From: Spiroplasma endosymbiont of Clivina fossor
GTDB taxonomy: Bacteria > Bacillota_I > Bacilli_A > Mycoplasmatales > Nriv7
DNA: 64,000 nucleotides
Direction: 5' to 3'
Assembly: GCF_964031115.1 (NCBI RefSeq)
Contig: NZ_OZ035006.1
Coordinates: forward strand, 930,001 to 994,000
The notes below the pieces were generated by a model. The model saw only the letters and a program-made list of their open reading frames with translations, was not told the origin of the DNA and did no database searches. The position numbers and the translations under genes are program-made. Of this stretch, positions 22,194 to 32,036 are shown piece after piece (positions within the stretch are counted from its first letter, which is position 1; each line of letters starts with the position of its first letter).

Positions 22194-23177
22194 TTATTCC
22201 TTTTCTTTCATTTTTCTTAAAAATTTGCTAAATTTATCCATTTTTAAGTATTCTAAGTCTTCTAAATCAATTGCTGTGTCAGTATAGTATTTATCTTCAT
22301 AGTCAGGATTTACTTTTGAATTTAAGTAATCTCTTAAAAACGCTAGGTAAAAAGAATTGTAAGTGTTTAATATTGGTAGAGGAATTTTTAGTTTAAAAAA
22401 ATAAATATCAAGTTCAGGAATATCACGATATTTAATGCGACGACCCTTTTTACTATTTTTAGCATCAATTAAGGTGTTTCGTCAGCGTTCATATTCTTCA
22501 ATGCTCGTAAAGGTGCCATAGATGACTTTTAAATAGGGGCGAAAAATATTAACGGGTTTTTTACGAATTCCCACAATCACATTATTGGCAATATCACGAA
22601 CTTTAACTCAAATATGTTTATCTCTTTGACCGCTAGCGAGAACAATATGACCGAAATGGCGTGCAAGAGCGAAATACTCTTGAATACCGGTTTCTTCGTT
22701 TTTGGTATTATTTTTTTCTCAATCAGTTCCTTCTAAAAATAAATTGGTTTCATCTCACAACAGTAAGGTCTTATCTGGCAATACCGGGTAATCAAAGTCT
22801 AATAATCCCATATGCCCTAAACTTAATTTTTGGGTTTCTAGTAATGGAAAGGTTGATGCAATGTGATATTTCTTCTTTTTTAGTAATTTTGATGCGTATA
22901 CTAGAAAAGCAGTTTTTCCAGTTCCCAATGAACCAATCACAATATTTAATGGTGAATTTTTTAAAAAATTAATAACTTTGTTAATTTGTGTTAAATTACC
23001 GATTTTAAAAAGGAAAATTAAAATACAACCTGCTAAAAATAAATAGCTTATAATGTTTTTAAAATAACCGTTGTAAATATATCAAATTGCTCCCCAATGT
23101 CATAAAATTAAAAATGAGGTGCGATTTAATTCAATAAAATGGTTATTTTTTTCTATTATTCATTTGCAAAATTTCAT
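22194..23177 (-). CDS. Zot-like assembly ATPase (filamentous virus pI type)
   Basis: A 327-residue protein with N-terminal hydrophobic segments (IIYLF-type stretch around residues 35-60), Walker A GSLGTGKT near residue 80 and a hydrophobic Walker B strand ending LLLWDE. Gene I/Zot proteins are membrane ATPases that extrude filamentous virions through the envelope; plectroviruses have one. The start at 23177 has GAGGTG upstream. It follows the coat gene, as in related viruses. Confidence 0.85.
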
Positions 23178-23201
23178 CTTGCACCTCACTTTATTTTTTT
23201 A

Positions 23202-23447
23202 TTAGCGTACTGCTCCAAGTAGTTTTTCAAACATTTTAAAACAAATAAAGAATATTGCCAAAATAAATGGAAAAATGAATATTCAGTAGTCAGCAAAGAA
23301 GTTACCGACTTGTGGCATATTAACAGCAATAATTTCTCACATTTTAGTAAACGCCGTTATAATTGCATTTCATAATTTAGTCATCGCGTCACTAGCTGTT
23401 ATTTTTTCTACTGTTGCTGGTGCATCGGCCAAGAAAGTTCCAATCAT
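23202..23447 (-). CDS. Plectrovirus major coat protein
   Basis: 81 residues: MIGTFLADAPATVEKI..., an amphipathic middle and one long C-terminal membrane segment (YWIFIFPFILAIFFICF) ending in the basic KMFEKLLGAVR. Small size, a single membrane span with a basic C-terminus facing the DNA, the strongest RBS of the block (AGGGGGTGAT) and position before the Zot gene all fit the major coat protein of Spiroplasma plectroviruses. Sequence identity to a known coat was not tested. Confidence 0.75.
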
Positions 23448-23467
23448 ATAATCACCCCCTTTCTTTT

Positions 23468-23602
23468 TTAAAACATTCATCATTTATATTCAAAGTTTCT
23501 CTTAAATTTGTTAAAACCACCATTAACCTTAACACGATTGTATTTTTTCCTAATTAATTTTGAATTTCTTTGTGAATGCATCACAATGTAACTTCGCGAC
23601 AT
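23468..23602 (-). CDS. Small basic viral protein, 44 aa
   Basis: Very basic peptide (MSRSYIVMHSQRNSKLIRKK..., then KFKRNFEYKWWMF). Charge and size suggest DNA binding or packaging. Viral by position, directly before the coat gene. The RBS is weak, so coding status is likely but not certain. Confidence 0.5.
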
Positions 23603-23613
23603 TACTTTTGTCT

Positions 23614-23844
23614 CTATCTAAATACTGATATGGTTTTCCAAAGTATCATTAGAATAAATCACACCATAATCGCTGTTAATAATCAAAAAGCAATGTTTGC
23701 TATTAAAAGTCAAAGTGTTTCTTGAGTTAAATCAATTTCTTTACCACCACTAATATGAGCGGGAATAGTTGTAATTTGAATAAATAAATCTCAGAAAGTT
23801 TGTTTAATTTGTTCTCAATTAAATTCTTTTAAATTTACTGTCAT
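23614..23844 (-). CDS. Plectrovirus membrane protein, 76 aa
   Basis: An N-terminal amphipathic region rich in Trp encoded by UGA (EFNWEQIKQTFWDLF), a short loop (PAHISGGKEIDL) and a C-terminal hydrophobic segment (LWLLIANIAFWLLTAIMVWF). It resembles a second small virion protein. Four bases from the next upstream gene. Function not recognised. Confidence 0.6.
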
Positions 23845-23847
23845 TTT

Positions 23848-24009
23848 TTATCTCCCAAAAATCATTTTTATTGGTAAATACATAATTGAAATTAATGCGA
23901 AAAGAAAAGTGATGATAATAATTAATCCAGCAATAAACGCAACTTGTGCAGGCATTTTTTCTATCGGAATAAACAGTTCTAAGAATTCCATGATAATTTT
24001 TCAAAACAT
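23848..24009 (-). CDS. Viral single-span membrane peptide, 53 aa
   Basis: MFWKIIMEFLELFIPIEKMP followed by one membrane segment (FIAGLIIIITFLFALISIMY). Its start overlaps the stop codon of the gene before it, which supports translational coupling and real coding. Function unknown. Confidence 0.55.
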
Positions 24010-24230
24010 TATTTTTTATCCGCGTTATTTTCTTTTGAATTAGGAGCTTTAACTCATTCCTCAAAGCGGGCAATAAACACTTTTTCGTCTTTTGTGAAAT
24101 TACCAGTATTATTTTTAATGGCATTTTTATATTTAATTCTAATTTTTATTTTGGCATAAATTTTATAAGCAAAATATGCCAATAACATTATGCAGATGAT
24201 AATAAATATTATTCCAATCGCAATATTCAT
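24009..24230 (-). CDS. Viral membrane-anchored protein, 73 aa
   Basis: An N-terminal membrane anchor (IAIGIIFIIICIMLLAYFAY) then a basic and later acidic cytoplasmic part (KIKIRIKYKNAIKNN ... ARFEEWVKAPNSKENN). Three bases separate it from the preceding gene. Function unknown. Confidence 0.6.
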
Positions 24231-24232
24231 TT

Positions 24233-24559
24233 TTAAACTCCTTTAAAGTAGTTATAATTTATATCTTTTTTGTTGTTTTCTTTTTCGGCAATGAAGAAGC
24301 CTAATAATTCTTGTCCCTTAATTAACTTGGTTTCTTGCTCTTGTTGATTAATCGAAATTACTTGATATTCACTATTCTTGATTATTCCGATACAAATAGA
24401 ATTTTCATATTTTCCTTTATAAACAAATCGCTTTGGAAACCAAATGCCGATTTGTTCATTAAATCACGGAATTTTTGGCGCTTTAATAAGCATTGCGTTT
24501 TGTGTTTCTTTTAAGAGATATTTTTTAGTATTTAAGAAAATGTTTTCAATGTTTTTCAT
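24233..24559 (-). CDS. First gene of the viral block, soluble 108-aa protein
   Basis: A soluble, mixed-charge protein (MKNIENIFLNTKKYLLKE ... FFIAEKENNKKDINYN) with no membrane segment. As the first gene after the viral intergenic region it could be an early protein such as a single-stranded-DNA-binding protein, but nothing in the sequence proves it. RBS AAAGGTAATTT. Confidence 0.6.
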
Positions 24560-24583
24560 AATAAATTACCTTTCTTATGAATA

Positions 24584-24659
24584 AACTAAGTTATATTAAC
24601 TAAGTTAGTTAGTTAACTTAGTTTTTTAAACACTTATATATCGCAGATTTAAGTGTTTA
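24584..24659. promoter_or_regulatory. Viral intergenic hairpins and iterated AACTAAGTTA
   Basis: AACTAAGTTA occurs at 24584 and 24598, and its complement TAACTTAGTT at 24614-24623, giving a 10-bp perfect stem followed by a T run. A second 9-bp stem (TAAACACTT/AAGTGTTTA) spans 24627-24659. This lies just upstream of the first viral gene, so it is a candidate operator or replication origin. Confidence 0.5.
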
Positions 24660-25045
24660 ACAAGCTTTGTTAGTAAATTTTGTTTTTTAATTAGATAAAG
24701 ATTTTAATAATTTTAAACTTAGTATACCCCTATATAGAAATTTCTACACTTTAATATCCGCATCCTACCCTTGGAACTAATTTAATAGCGTGTATATTTT
24801 TAGGAAATCCACCCATTCATTTTTTTATTGCAAAACGAAATAAATTGCTATAGCTAATAGGATGTTATCTATTAACTGGTAAACTTCTTTTGGTTATGGC
24901 GACCACCCACAATTTATCGTGCTTTAATACATACCAACATTATTAATTCACTTGTATTTAATTTTCAAAGAACAAATTTTAACACCTTATAAAATAAAAA
25001 GACAATCATTGCTGACTGTCTTAATACTTATTCAAATCTTTTCCC
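24660..25045. other. Viral non-coding region with a possible gene remnant
   Basis: No intact gene seen. On the minus strand 24900-24750 encodes a fragment (WVVAITKRSLPVNR, stop, then HPISYSNLFRFAIKKWMGGF...), perhaps the decayed end of a viral gene. A hairpin with AGACA/TGTCT arms lies near 25001-25022. Confidence 0.3.
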
Positions 25046-25068
25046 ACCTAACAAAACTTTATGCGTCC
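25046..25068 (-). repeat. 23-bp motif, R2 type
   Basis: Inverted copy of GGACGCATAAAGTTTTGTTA + GGT, as at 10509 and 10931, with a close variant at 31936-31958. It marks the outer edge of the viral intergenic region. Confidence 0.6.
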
Positions 25069-25143
25069 GAGTCTTACTTTTTAAAAAATAGTGTATAATT
25101 AAGTTATAATAATTGTGAATTAAGTTTAAGGAGGGAAATTAAA

Positions 25144-25254
25144 ATCAAAAGAAAAACAATTAGTTACAGTGATGAAATGATTAAAAGTGGTGTAGAGTTA
25201 AATAAGAAAGATAAGTTTATGAAAGCAATTTCTAAATTATTGGTTAAAGATTAA
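25144..25254 (+). CDS. Small charged ORF lacking a normal start
   Basis: A 36-codon frame (KRKTISYSDEMIKSGVELNK..., ending KLLVKD) directly after an ideal AAGGAGGGAAATT site, but the codon at the start position is ATC. A promoter TATAAT at 25094-25099 lies in a segment repeated at 25389-25417 before the next operon. Either a mutated start or a rare non-AUG start. Too short to assign; an antitoxin-like peptide is possible. Confidence 0.35.
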   Translation: MKRKTISYSDEMIKSGVELNKKDKFMKAISKLLVKD

Positions 25255-25265
25255 AATAATTAAAT

Positions 25266-25328
25266 ATGTTTACGCGGGGTTGGATTTTTAATTTGGTTTT
25301 ACCAATGGATAGTAAAAATAATAAATAA
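25266..25328 (+). CDS. Short hydrophobic peptide ORF, repeated downstream
   Basis: A 20-codon ORF containing IFNLVLPMDSK. The same core with the same start recurs at 25987, after the SocA-like gene. The two short operons thus look like a duplicated promoter / small gene / short peptide arrangement. Coding status unproven. Confidence 0.3.
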   Translation: MFTRGWIFNLVLPMDSKNNK

Positions 25329-25388
25329 AAAGCATCCTTATAAAATATGTTATATTTATAGATAACTGATTTTGCCCCCCCAGAGTTT

Positions 25389-25417
25389 TTTTAAAAAATA
25401 GTGTATAATTAAGTTAA
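25389..25417 (+). promoter_or_regulatory. Promoter repeated from 25079
   Basis: AAATAGTGTATAATTAAGTT occurs at both 25086 and 25396. The TATAAT (-10) is at 25404-25409, about 10 bp before the ATG at 25420. Confidence 0.5.
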
Positions 25418-25419
25418 TA

Positions 25420-25584
25420 ATGATAGGAAATGATGTCTTAATTGTGAAAAATAATAATGTTATGGATATGGCAAAATATTTAATTCGTAAAAATCCAGCT
25501 TTGTTTAACTCAAAACAACTTTTTAAAAAAATTGGCTTTAAATGTATAAAGGAGAATTTATGCTTCATAAATTGCTTCATTTAG
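25420..25584 (+). CDS. Small ORF coupled to the SocA-like gene
   Basis: 54 codons (MIGNDVLIVKNNNVMDMAKY ... FNSKQLFKK). The DMAKYLI...NSKQL segment resembles the very N-terminus expected of a SocA/Panacea domain, which is otherwise missing from the next ORF. The two overlap by 25 bp in different frames. This may be one gene split by a frameshift, or a coupled pair. Confidence 0.45.
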   Translation: MIGNDVLIVKNNNVMDMAKYLIRKNPALFNSKQLFKKIGFKCIKENLCFINCFI

Positions 25585-25955
25585 CACAAGTTTTTCATTT
25601 ATTAATTAAGAATAAACCTTTATTTAGTGTAAATGAAGAAGTAGCTTATAACAATGGACCTGTTATTATAAGTATTCACAAACAACATAATAGACCTTTA
25701 ATTTTTAATACAAAAAGTGAAATTAATTTAAGTAAAAAAATTAAAAGTTTTATTGATAATATTTATTTATTTTTTGAAGACGCAAACCCTGATGAACTAT
25801 TTGAAATAACACATTATGATCAATGCTGAAAGGAAGCATTTCAAAAAAGTGAAAAAAATATTAACGACGATAAAATGGATGTTAGAAATTATATTGATTT
25901 TTATAAAAAAGAATATAAGATTGCAATAGATCATTTTTCTGAGTTGTATTTGTAG
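25560..25955 (+). CDS. SocA/Panacea (DUF4065)-like protein
   Basis: 131 residues beginning MLHKLLHLAQVFHLLIKNKP, then LFSVNEEVAYNNGPVIISIH. A KLLhxAQ start, KPLF, and a xxGPV turn are the pattern of DUF4065/SocA, the antitoxin-type domain recently called Panacea. One UGA Trp. RBS AAGGAG five bases before ATG 25560. Panacea proteins neutralise very varied partner toxins, so a nearby small ORF (25420 or 25987) could be the toxin. Family call is by motif only. Confidence 0.6.
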
Positions 25956-25986
25956 ATTTATATTTAGAAAGATTAAAATAATTAAT

Positions 25987-26138
25987 ATGTTTAAGTTGGG
26001 TTCAATTTTTAATTTGGTTTTACCAATGGATAGTAAAGATAATAATTTGAAATATGGTATTATATACATGGAAGACCTAGGACAAGTTGATTACATGAAA
26101 GAATCTAACTGCGGTGTAAACTCAGAACCTCTTGGGCT
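25987..26138 (+). CDS. Possible short peptide after the SocA-like gene
   Basis: Begins MFKLGSIFNLVLPMDSKDNN, sharing IFNLVLPMDSK with 25266-25328. The open frame continues through a strong terminator at 26139, so its true 3' end is unclear. The repeated core is the only support for coding. Confidence 0.3.
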
Positions 26139-26168
26139 AAAAAGGCTATCGTTAACGATAGCCTTTTT
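26139..26168. terminator. Bidirectional terminator
   Basis: A perfect palindrome AAAAAGGCTATCGTTAACGA and its continuation, with A/T runs on both sides. It closes the SocA operon on the plus strand and the terminase-like gene on the minus strand, whose stop codon lies in the loop. Confidence 0.9.
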
Positions 26169-27822
26169 GTTTGCCTCTTATATAAACTCTATTTGGATAT
26201 AATGCATAAAAGTCTGCATCATAAGGATCGAGATACATTTTTGGGTCAGGAACATTAGTGCGTTTTTCATCATATCGTAATTCTTCGTAGCATTTGGCAG
26301 TAAAAGGATTATTCTGTAAATTTATATGACAATTACCAAATCCAAACAAATTACGCATTCAAATAACGCGATCTGTTAAACCGGCTTCTTTGGTTAATGG
26401 TGTTGTGTGCTTAATGGCTGTGCTGGTACGAATGTTAAAACTATAATCTTCAATTAGTTTTGTTTTAATTCATTCCATAGCGGTTTTTGCTTTATCATCA
26501 TAATTAAAAATAACATCAGCAAAATTATAAAAATTTGCTCTTAAAGTCATGATTTCTTCTATAAGATGACTAATTTTTTCATTTTCAGAAAAATTATCTT
26601 CGGGAGTTATAACAATCTCACATATTAAATATGGATCGTAAAGTTCAGTTTTTTTATATTCTTGAAATCCCCAAAATTTTAGCACAGTATGATCGATTGG
26701 CCCAGTTGCTCAATCAATCCCGATACTATAAAAATCAAATTTATACATATCAATAGTGGCAACATAAAAATCTTTTAAATCGTATTTTTGCGTATATTTT
26801 AAATGTTTTCGAAACGGAAAGATAGTACTATCACTGTCTGAGTACTCAAAACCATATTTTACAATAGCATATTCATCGGGGTTATCTTTTTTAAGTTGGT
26901 TTACTTTTTTTCTTGAAATTTCTGGCAATTTATTTCAAGTAGAGTCTAATGTTAGTCTTAAAACAAAAATTCCTAAACCTTCAAATTCTTTTTCATTTTC
27001 GTATCAAACTTTACCAGTTTCTTTTAATAAATTCATTATCTTGTCGTTTAATGGTAAAAATGGCGTACAGTATTTTTTATAAAATGGGTGATATTTATCA
27101 TAGAGGTTGCAAGTGAACGCGACAAAAAAACTTTTTCATAAGTAACGAGTTTCTTGTTGTCCTGTCATTTTATCAACAAAGGTTCAAGAAAGTTCTTTTA
27201 TGGATTTGTCAGAAACTTTAATCCGATTGCTACGAAACATTGACATTTGTAAACGCTCATATCTATAAATTAATTGTTTATCACTCAAAGTTTCTTTTTC
27301 TTCTGCCATAATTATTTCGTCAGTTCGTGAACACAAAAAACTAGAACCTTTTACAGCTGTTCCAAAAATTCTATTACCGTTGGCATAACCAATAAAAGTT
27401 ATTCGTTGATTGGAAGGAAAAATTATTTCTCCGCCCTCTTTATTCAATTTTCAAACTATTCCGGTCACCTTAGAGTGCTCAGGTCCAATTTGAACGCCAT
27501 ACTTTTCTTCTAAATATTGACATAAATTATGTAAATCAGCAATTGTTGTTTCAGGATGTGTATTTTCATAGCGTCGTACTTCTTGAGCGGATGTATCTGT
27601 AAAGTTACAACAAATTCATAAATCTCAAGCTAAACAGTTTCAAGTTTTAAAGGTCATTCTAGCAGTAGGTACAAATCTATAAAAACACCTCGTTGTAAAA
27701 TATTCTGCCCAATCATCGCCAACTAGTTCCTTAAAGATTTCTCAAGTAAAACCAAAGTTATTGTCACTAAAATTTAAGTCATATTTTTTATTTAATTGTG
27801 AGTAATTAGTTATTTTTTTCAT
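26152..27822 (-). CDS. Terminase large-subunit-like protein
   Basis: A 556-residue protein. The N-terminal half looks like a terminase ATPase: RFVPTARMTFKTWN at the Walker A position, with the usual glycines missing, GGEIIFPSNQRITFIGYANG, and a Walker B-like TDEIIMAEE. The C-terminal half has the RNase-H-like nuclease start GIDWATGPIDHTVLKFWGF, with further acidic residues (FNYDDKAK, DPYDADFY). Terminases package DNA in tailed phages; filamentous plectroviruses do not need one, so it comes from another element or has another job. Divergent from a DDE integrase gene 73 bp away. Many UGA Trp codons. Confidence 0.6.
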
Positions 27823-27895
27823 TATACTAATATTATCTATGAATATTAACTGTTTTATGTGTTTGATATAGAAAAAATAAAAAAGGAAATAGAAA

Positions 27896-29008
27896 ATGAA
27901 GTATATTGTACCTAAAAATGATTTAGCAGATTTAAAAGCTAAATTACAATCTTGAATGACTACGATTTATCATGAAAAATATTATCATAAAGTAAAAAAA
28001 TGAGTAAGTAAATATCTCAATTTATGTACCAACTTATATATGAATAATACAGATAACATATCTGTAAATAAATTGATTAAAAAATATTTTCGTGGTAGTA
28101 AAATGACATTTTATATTTGAGCTAAAAAAATTATTAATGGTTATTATCAAGACAACTTTTATGAATTGCAATTCAAATCAACAACACCAAAAAATATTAA
28201 ATATCAATTTTCATTAGAAACCAGAAAACAAATTTGTGATTATTACTTTGATTACAAATTTGTAGGTGCGGGCGGTGTATTATCGCTTTATCATAATATT
28301 CATCAAAAAAATGTGCATGATATCGATACAAATAATGTCCCCAAATCAATTAATACTTTTTATCGTTGAATTAAACAAGACAAACGCTATGGAGAAATAA
28401 AAACGCAAATGAAAAAAGCAAAACGCCATTTTAAGCGTTATGAAGTTTCAGATATTGGACTACTGCAAATGGATGCTAAAGTGTTTACTGATAAAAATTT
28501 TCCTATTGCTAAGCATAGATTATATGTTTATGATTTCATTGACGAAATAACAAGAATTGCTTTTGGATATGTGTATGATAGTTTAGGAACCAATAATGCC
28601 ATTAATGCCATGCAAAGAGCAATGAAAGATTTTAGTGAACTTGGCATAACCATTAAACGCCTTCGTACTGACAATGCTCCTGAATTTACTACTACTAACT
28701 GAAGTAATAAAAAATCGTACAAAGTAAAAGAAAGGCCTTTTACAACCTTTCTTTCAAAAAATGGAATTATCCATGAAACCACACCAATCGGTTCTCCTCA
28801 GAGCAACGGAAAAATTGAACGGTTTCACCGTAATTATACTAGTTTATTTTGATTTAAAAAATGTGGTTTTAAAACAAAATTTGATGTTAAACAATTACAA
28901 ATTCATTTGAATGAGTGGTACGCATTTTATAATTTCAAGCGAAAACATAAAAGTTTGAATTACAAAACTCCATTTGAAACTTTAAATAAATTTATTATTG
29001 CAAAATAA
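27896..29008 (+). CDS. DDE integrase/transposase (rve-type)
   Basis: A 370-residue protein with an N-terminal helical DNA-binding region and a retroviral-type integrase core: D in LLQMDAKVF, D in LRTDNAPEF and E in SPQSNGKIERFHR, then NFKRKHKSLNYKTPFETLN. RBS AAAGGAAAT. No terminal repeats are seen close by, and the gene is not one of the multi-copy IS types here. Some Spiroplasma plectroviruses carry a transposase gene, so it may serve integration of the neighbouring provirus, though it is on the other strand. Confidence 0.8.
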
Positions 29009-29176
29009 TTATTTAAAAAATAATAGAAACTCGTGAAAAATGTTTTAATTTGGTTAATTTTGAATTAAATATTTTTTATTGTGGATAAAATTAATTTTTT
29101 AATTTTAATAATACAAAATATGGTATGATGAAATCAATTAAGAGAAGCATAGTCTAATAACTGTGTGTGATTTACA
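29009..29176. other. AT-rich intergenic stretch
   Basis: No gene seen. A TATGGTATGATG promoter-like string lies near 29120. Confidence 0.3.
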
Positions 29177-29366
29177 AAATTCCTGAAAAATAGTATTGCC
29201 TTTAAATAAATCTTGTGGATTATCAATATTTTCTAAAAAATAATCAACAACTTTATCAATTGCGTCAGGTTCTTTTTTTATTTTTTTTTTTTTGTCATTT
29301 TCTGTTCTCCTTCTTTTAAGTATAATTCAGAATGAATTATCGAGACACAGAATTTTGGACAGGCTC
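29177..29366 (-). mobile_element. IS256 5'-end fragment
   Basis: About 190 bp with the IS256 right end (ending GGACAGGCTC), RBS and the first ~40 transposase codons. The T tract after the start is expanded. The rest is deleted. Confidence 0.85.
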
Positions 29367-29369
29367 TGA

Positions 29370-29471
29370 CAAAAATAACAAGAAAGGCAAGGTTAGTTTA
29401 GTAATTAAATAATATAATTAGCTGATTGTTTTACTTCTTCAAAGCAATACCTAAGAAAACTAAACGCGACC
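29370..29471 (-). repeat. R1 repeat, inverted, partial
   Basis: Reads AAATAACAAGAAAGGCAAGG through the 23-bp motif ACCTAAGAAAACTAAACGCG + ACC at 29449-29471, the inverse of the copy at 3982. Confidence 0.75.
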
Positions 29472-30550
29472 ATGTAAAATTACTATTTTTACTTTAACTT
29501 TTTTATACATTAAAATATAATACCGCTGTTTGTTGGTTTGGAGTTAAACCCTTATGTTGGTATTTTCATTTTCAGAGATTTAAATAATTTTGAATATTAG
29601 TAAAACCTAAACCATGATAATGAATTAAGGCTTCTTTAAGACTAGATTGTAATTTACTGATTTTATTTAAGTTACGATAACTAGCTTCAGGATTAATTGT
29701 TGTTTTAGTTACACATAAAGTAGAATTTGTTTGTTTTGCTACTAAAAAATATAATTTTTGCATATCAGAAGTAATAATTGAATTTTCGTTAATTAATTCT
29801 TTGTTCATATTTTCAATAACTCATTGTTTTTGTAAACGTTTGGTGTTTGTGGATTTAACATAAATATTGTTATTATTATCAATTGCCATTTGAATACAGC
29901 ATTTAGTATTAGTTGCGAATGGGTCAAGGTAAATTCTTCGTGGATCAGTTTTATATTTGAAATTTCCTTTATGGATTTCTTTAATAAATGTTTTATCGAT
30001 TTGGATTTTACCAGATAATTTTTTAAATTTTAATTGGGTATTTTCTAATTGTTTTGATTTCATTAATTTTTGACGATTATATCAAGCAGTTTTTAATGTA
30101 GTTTTAATAAAACGAGAAATTGTTTTACTAGACTGCCCCAGCAATGAAATTTGAATCAATAAATTTCATTGTTCATAATTTAAATGACTTCAATAAATAA
30201 AATGATTACGAAAAGCGTCAAAACTTGCACGGCAATTTTTACATAAATATTTTTGTTTTCCTTCTGAATTATGTCCATTTTTAACGCAATGGTAAGATTC
30301 ACATTTAGGGCATTTAATACCTTGCGCTCTAAATTTTTGATCAATTTCATTTAAACGTTTTTGTTTTTTTTTATTAATTCTGCTTGTTGTTTGACTTTTT
30401 CATAAAATTCTAAAAATTGATCATCTGTTAAAGTATTTACTAGTTCTTGAATTATTTTTTCCATAATTATTATCCACCTCTATCATAGTAAAAATATACC
30501 TAAAATTAAGTATATTCAATAAATATCAAGAGTTTTCGACAAAATTAAAA
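29472..30550 (-). pseudogene. IS1595-like element, left end lost, transposase frameshifted
   Basis: The transposase reads from ATG 30464 and most of it is present, but the T tract near 30365 has two extra bases, which shifts the frame after about 35 codons. The left end is replaced by R1 DNA, so the terminal repeat is missing there. The right terminal repeat ends at 30550. Confidence 0.85.
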
Positions 30551-30640
30551 TAAAAAATTATTTTAATGTTGTTTTTATAAGCATTTTACTTAGTTTTTAT
30601 AACCTTTTATTAAGATTATGGTTGTTAATATTAAATATTT
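30551..30640 (-). repeat. R2 repeat, part 1 (split by IS3)
   Basis: The inverse of 10612-10704 with only a few mismatches. The rest of the same repeat continues after the IS3 element at 31853-31958. Confidence 0.75.
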
Positions 30641-30711
30641 TGGATAGGCTACAATAAATTGGACCATAATTATATAGACTTCAAAATTATTAAGAAAGAA
30701 GGAATATAAAA

Positions 30712-30990
30712 ATGGGAAATAAAACCTCATACTCTGAAGAATTTAAAAAACAAATTGTAATGCTATACAAAAATGGCAAAAGTGTTATTAATTTAGGGAA
30801 AGAATATAATTTACCAAAACCAACTATTTATAGTTGAGTTAAAAATTATAATAATTCTGGGTCATTTAAAGCAAAAGATAATCGCACTGTCGAAGAAAAT
30901 GAATTAATTTACTTGCGAAAAGAAAACCAACAATTACGAATGGAAAATGACATTTTAAAGCAAGCAGCACTGATAATCGGCAAAAAATAA
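30712..30990 (+). CDS. IS3 OrfA
   Basis: A 92-residue helix-turn-helix protein ([20 protein letters not shown]) with a C-terminal leucine-zipper-like helix ([20 protein letters not shown]). It ends in an A6 run followed by TAA; a -1 slip there leads into orfB, the usual way IS3 elements make the OrfAB transposase. Confidence 0.92.
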
Positions 30991-31022
30991 CAATAATTAA
31001 TAACAACAAAACTAAATATTCA

Positions 31023-31823
31023 GTGAGGAAAATATGTAAGATTTTAGGTTTACTAAAATCAACATATTATTATCAAACTAATAAATGCACTAAGTTTGAT
31101 ATTAATAATTATGAACAAGAAGTTATCAGTGCATTTAATAAAAGTCGTAAGATTTATGGTGCTCGTAAAATTAAAGCTGTTTTAATAAGAAAAAATATCA
31201 TCTTATCACGACGAAAAATCCGATTCATTATGATCAAAAATAATTTGATTTCTAAATACACCAAATTAAAATATCGTAATCATGAAAAAACAGTTAATAA
31301 TGACCAAATTAATAATGTTTTAAATCGTCAATTTAATGACCAAAAACCCAATGAAGTTGTTGTTAGTGATTTAACATATGTTCAAGTTGGTACTAAATGA
31401 CATTATATTTGTTTATTAATTGACTTGTTTAATCGCGAAGTAATTGGCTATAGTGCTGGACCAAATAAAACTGCTGAACTAGTTCAACAAGCTTTTCACA
31501 AGATAACACGACCATTAAATAAAATAACTTTATTTCATACTGATCGTGGTAATGAATTCAAAAATAAAATCATTGATGAAATTTTAATAACCTTTAAAAT
31601 TCAAAGATCATTAAGTACCAAAGGATGCCCGTATGATAATGCTGTTGCTGAAGCAACTTACAAAACCTTTAAAACTGAATTTATTAACGGTAAAAAATTT
31701 GCAAACTTAACACAATTAAAATGCGAACTATTTGATTTTGTTAATTGATATAACAATATTCGAATTCATGGCAGTTTAAATTATTTAACTCCCGTTGAAT
31801 TTAGAAAATACCAGTCTACATAA
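31023..31823 (+). CDS. IS3 OrfB, integrase core
   Basis: 266 residues from a GTG, more likely expressed as the OrfAB fusion by frameshift at about 30982. It has an HTH_21-type region (SRKIYGARKIKAVLIRKN) and the rve core with D in VVVSDLTYVQ, D in LFHTDRGNEF and E in NAVAEATYKTFKTEF. UGA Trp codons. All catalytic residues are intact. Confidence 0.9.
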
Positions 31824-31852
31824 AAAGTGTCCTAAAAAGGGTTGCCATTCCA

Positions 31853-31958
31853 TTTTGTTTTATTACTTATTTTTCAAATAAAACGATAATTAAATTGTAG
31901 TTACTTTTCTTTCAAAATTAATCAAATATTTTTCCACCTAACAAAACTTTACGCGTCC
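31853..31958 (-). repeat. R2 repeat, part 2
   Basis: Continues the repeat of 30551-30640 past the IS3. Ends with the 23-bp motif ACCTAACAAAACTTTACGCG + TCC at 31936-31958. Confidence 0.7.
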
Positions 31959-31959
31959 A

Positions 31960-32036
31960 TTTTACATAAAAGCCTTTTAAAATTATCAAGTTGATGATTT
32001 TTTTTATTTTATCAAGATTTTTCAACAAAATTAAAA
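31960..32036 (+). mobile_element. IS1595-like 3' end fragment, diverged
   Basis: The 3' terminal ~77 bp of an IS1595 element, with a changed terminal repeat (CAAGATTTTTCAACAAAATT). It truncates the permease pseudogene that follows. Confidence 0.75.

Larger units (their letters stand above)
30641..31852 (+). mobile_element. IS3-family element (IS150-like), 1212 bp
   Basis: Ends TGGATAGGC... and ...GCCATTCCA, with a TTT duplication at 30638-30640 and 31853-31855. The uninterrupted site is seen, inverted, near 10610. The only IS3 in the window and apparently intact. Confidence 0.85.

Noticed and set aside
22661..22972. 103-codon plus-strand frame
   Set aside because: Antisense to the Zot-like gene with its Walker A motif.
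23819..24124. 101-codon minus-strand frame
   Set aside because: Out of frame with three tightly packed viral ORFs that have membrane segments and coupled starts and stops.
25797..26069. 90-codon minus-strand frame
   Set aside because: Antisense to the SocA-like gene; low-complexity hydrophobic composition from AT-rich DNA.
26139..26202. Extension of the 25987 ORF to 26202
   Set aside because: It reads through a strong bidirectional terminator and into the terminase-like gene on the other strand.
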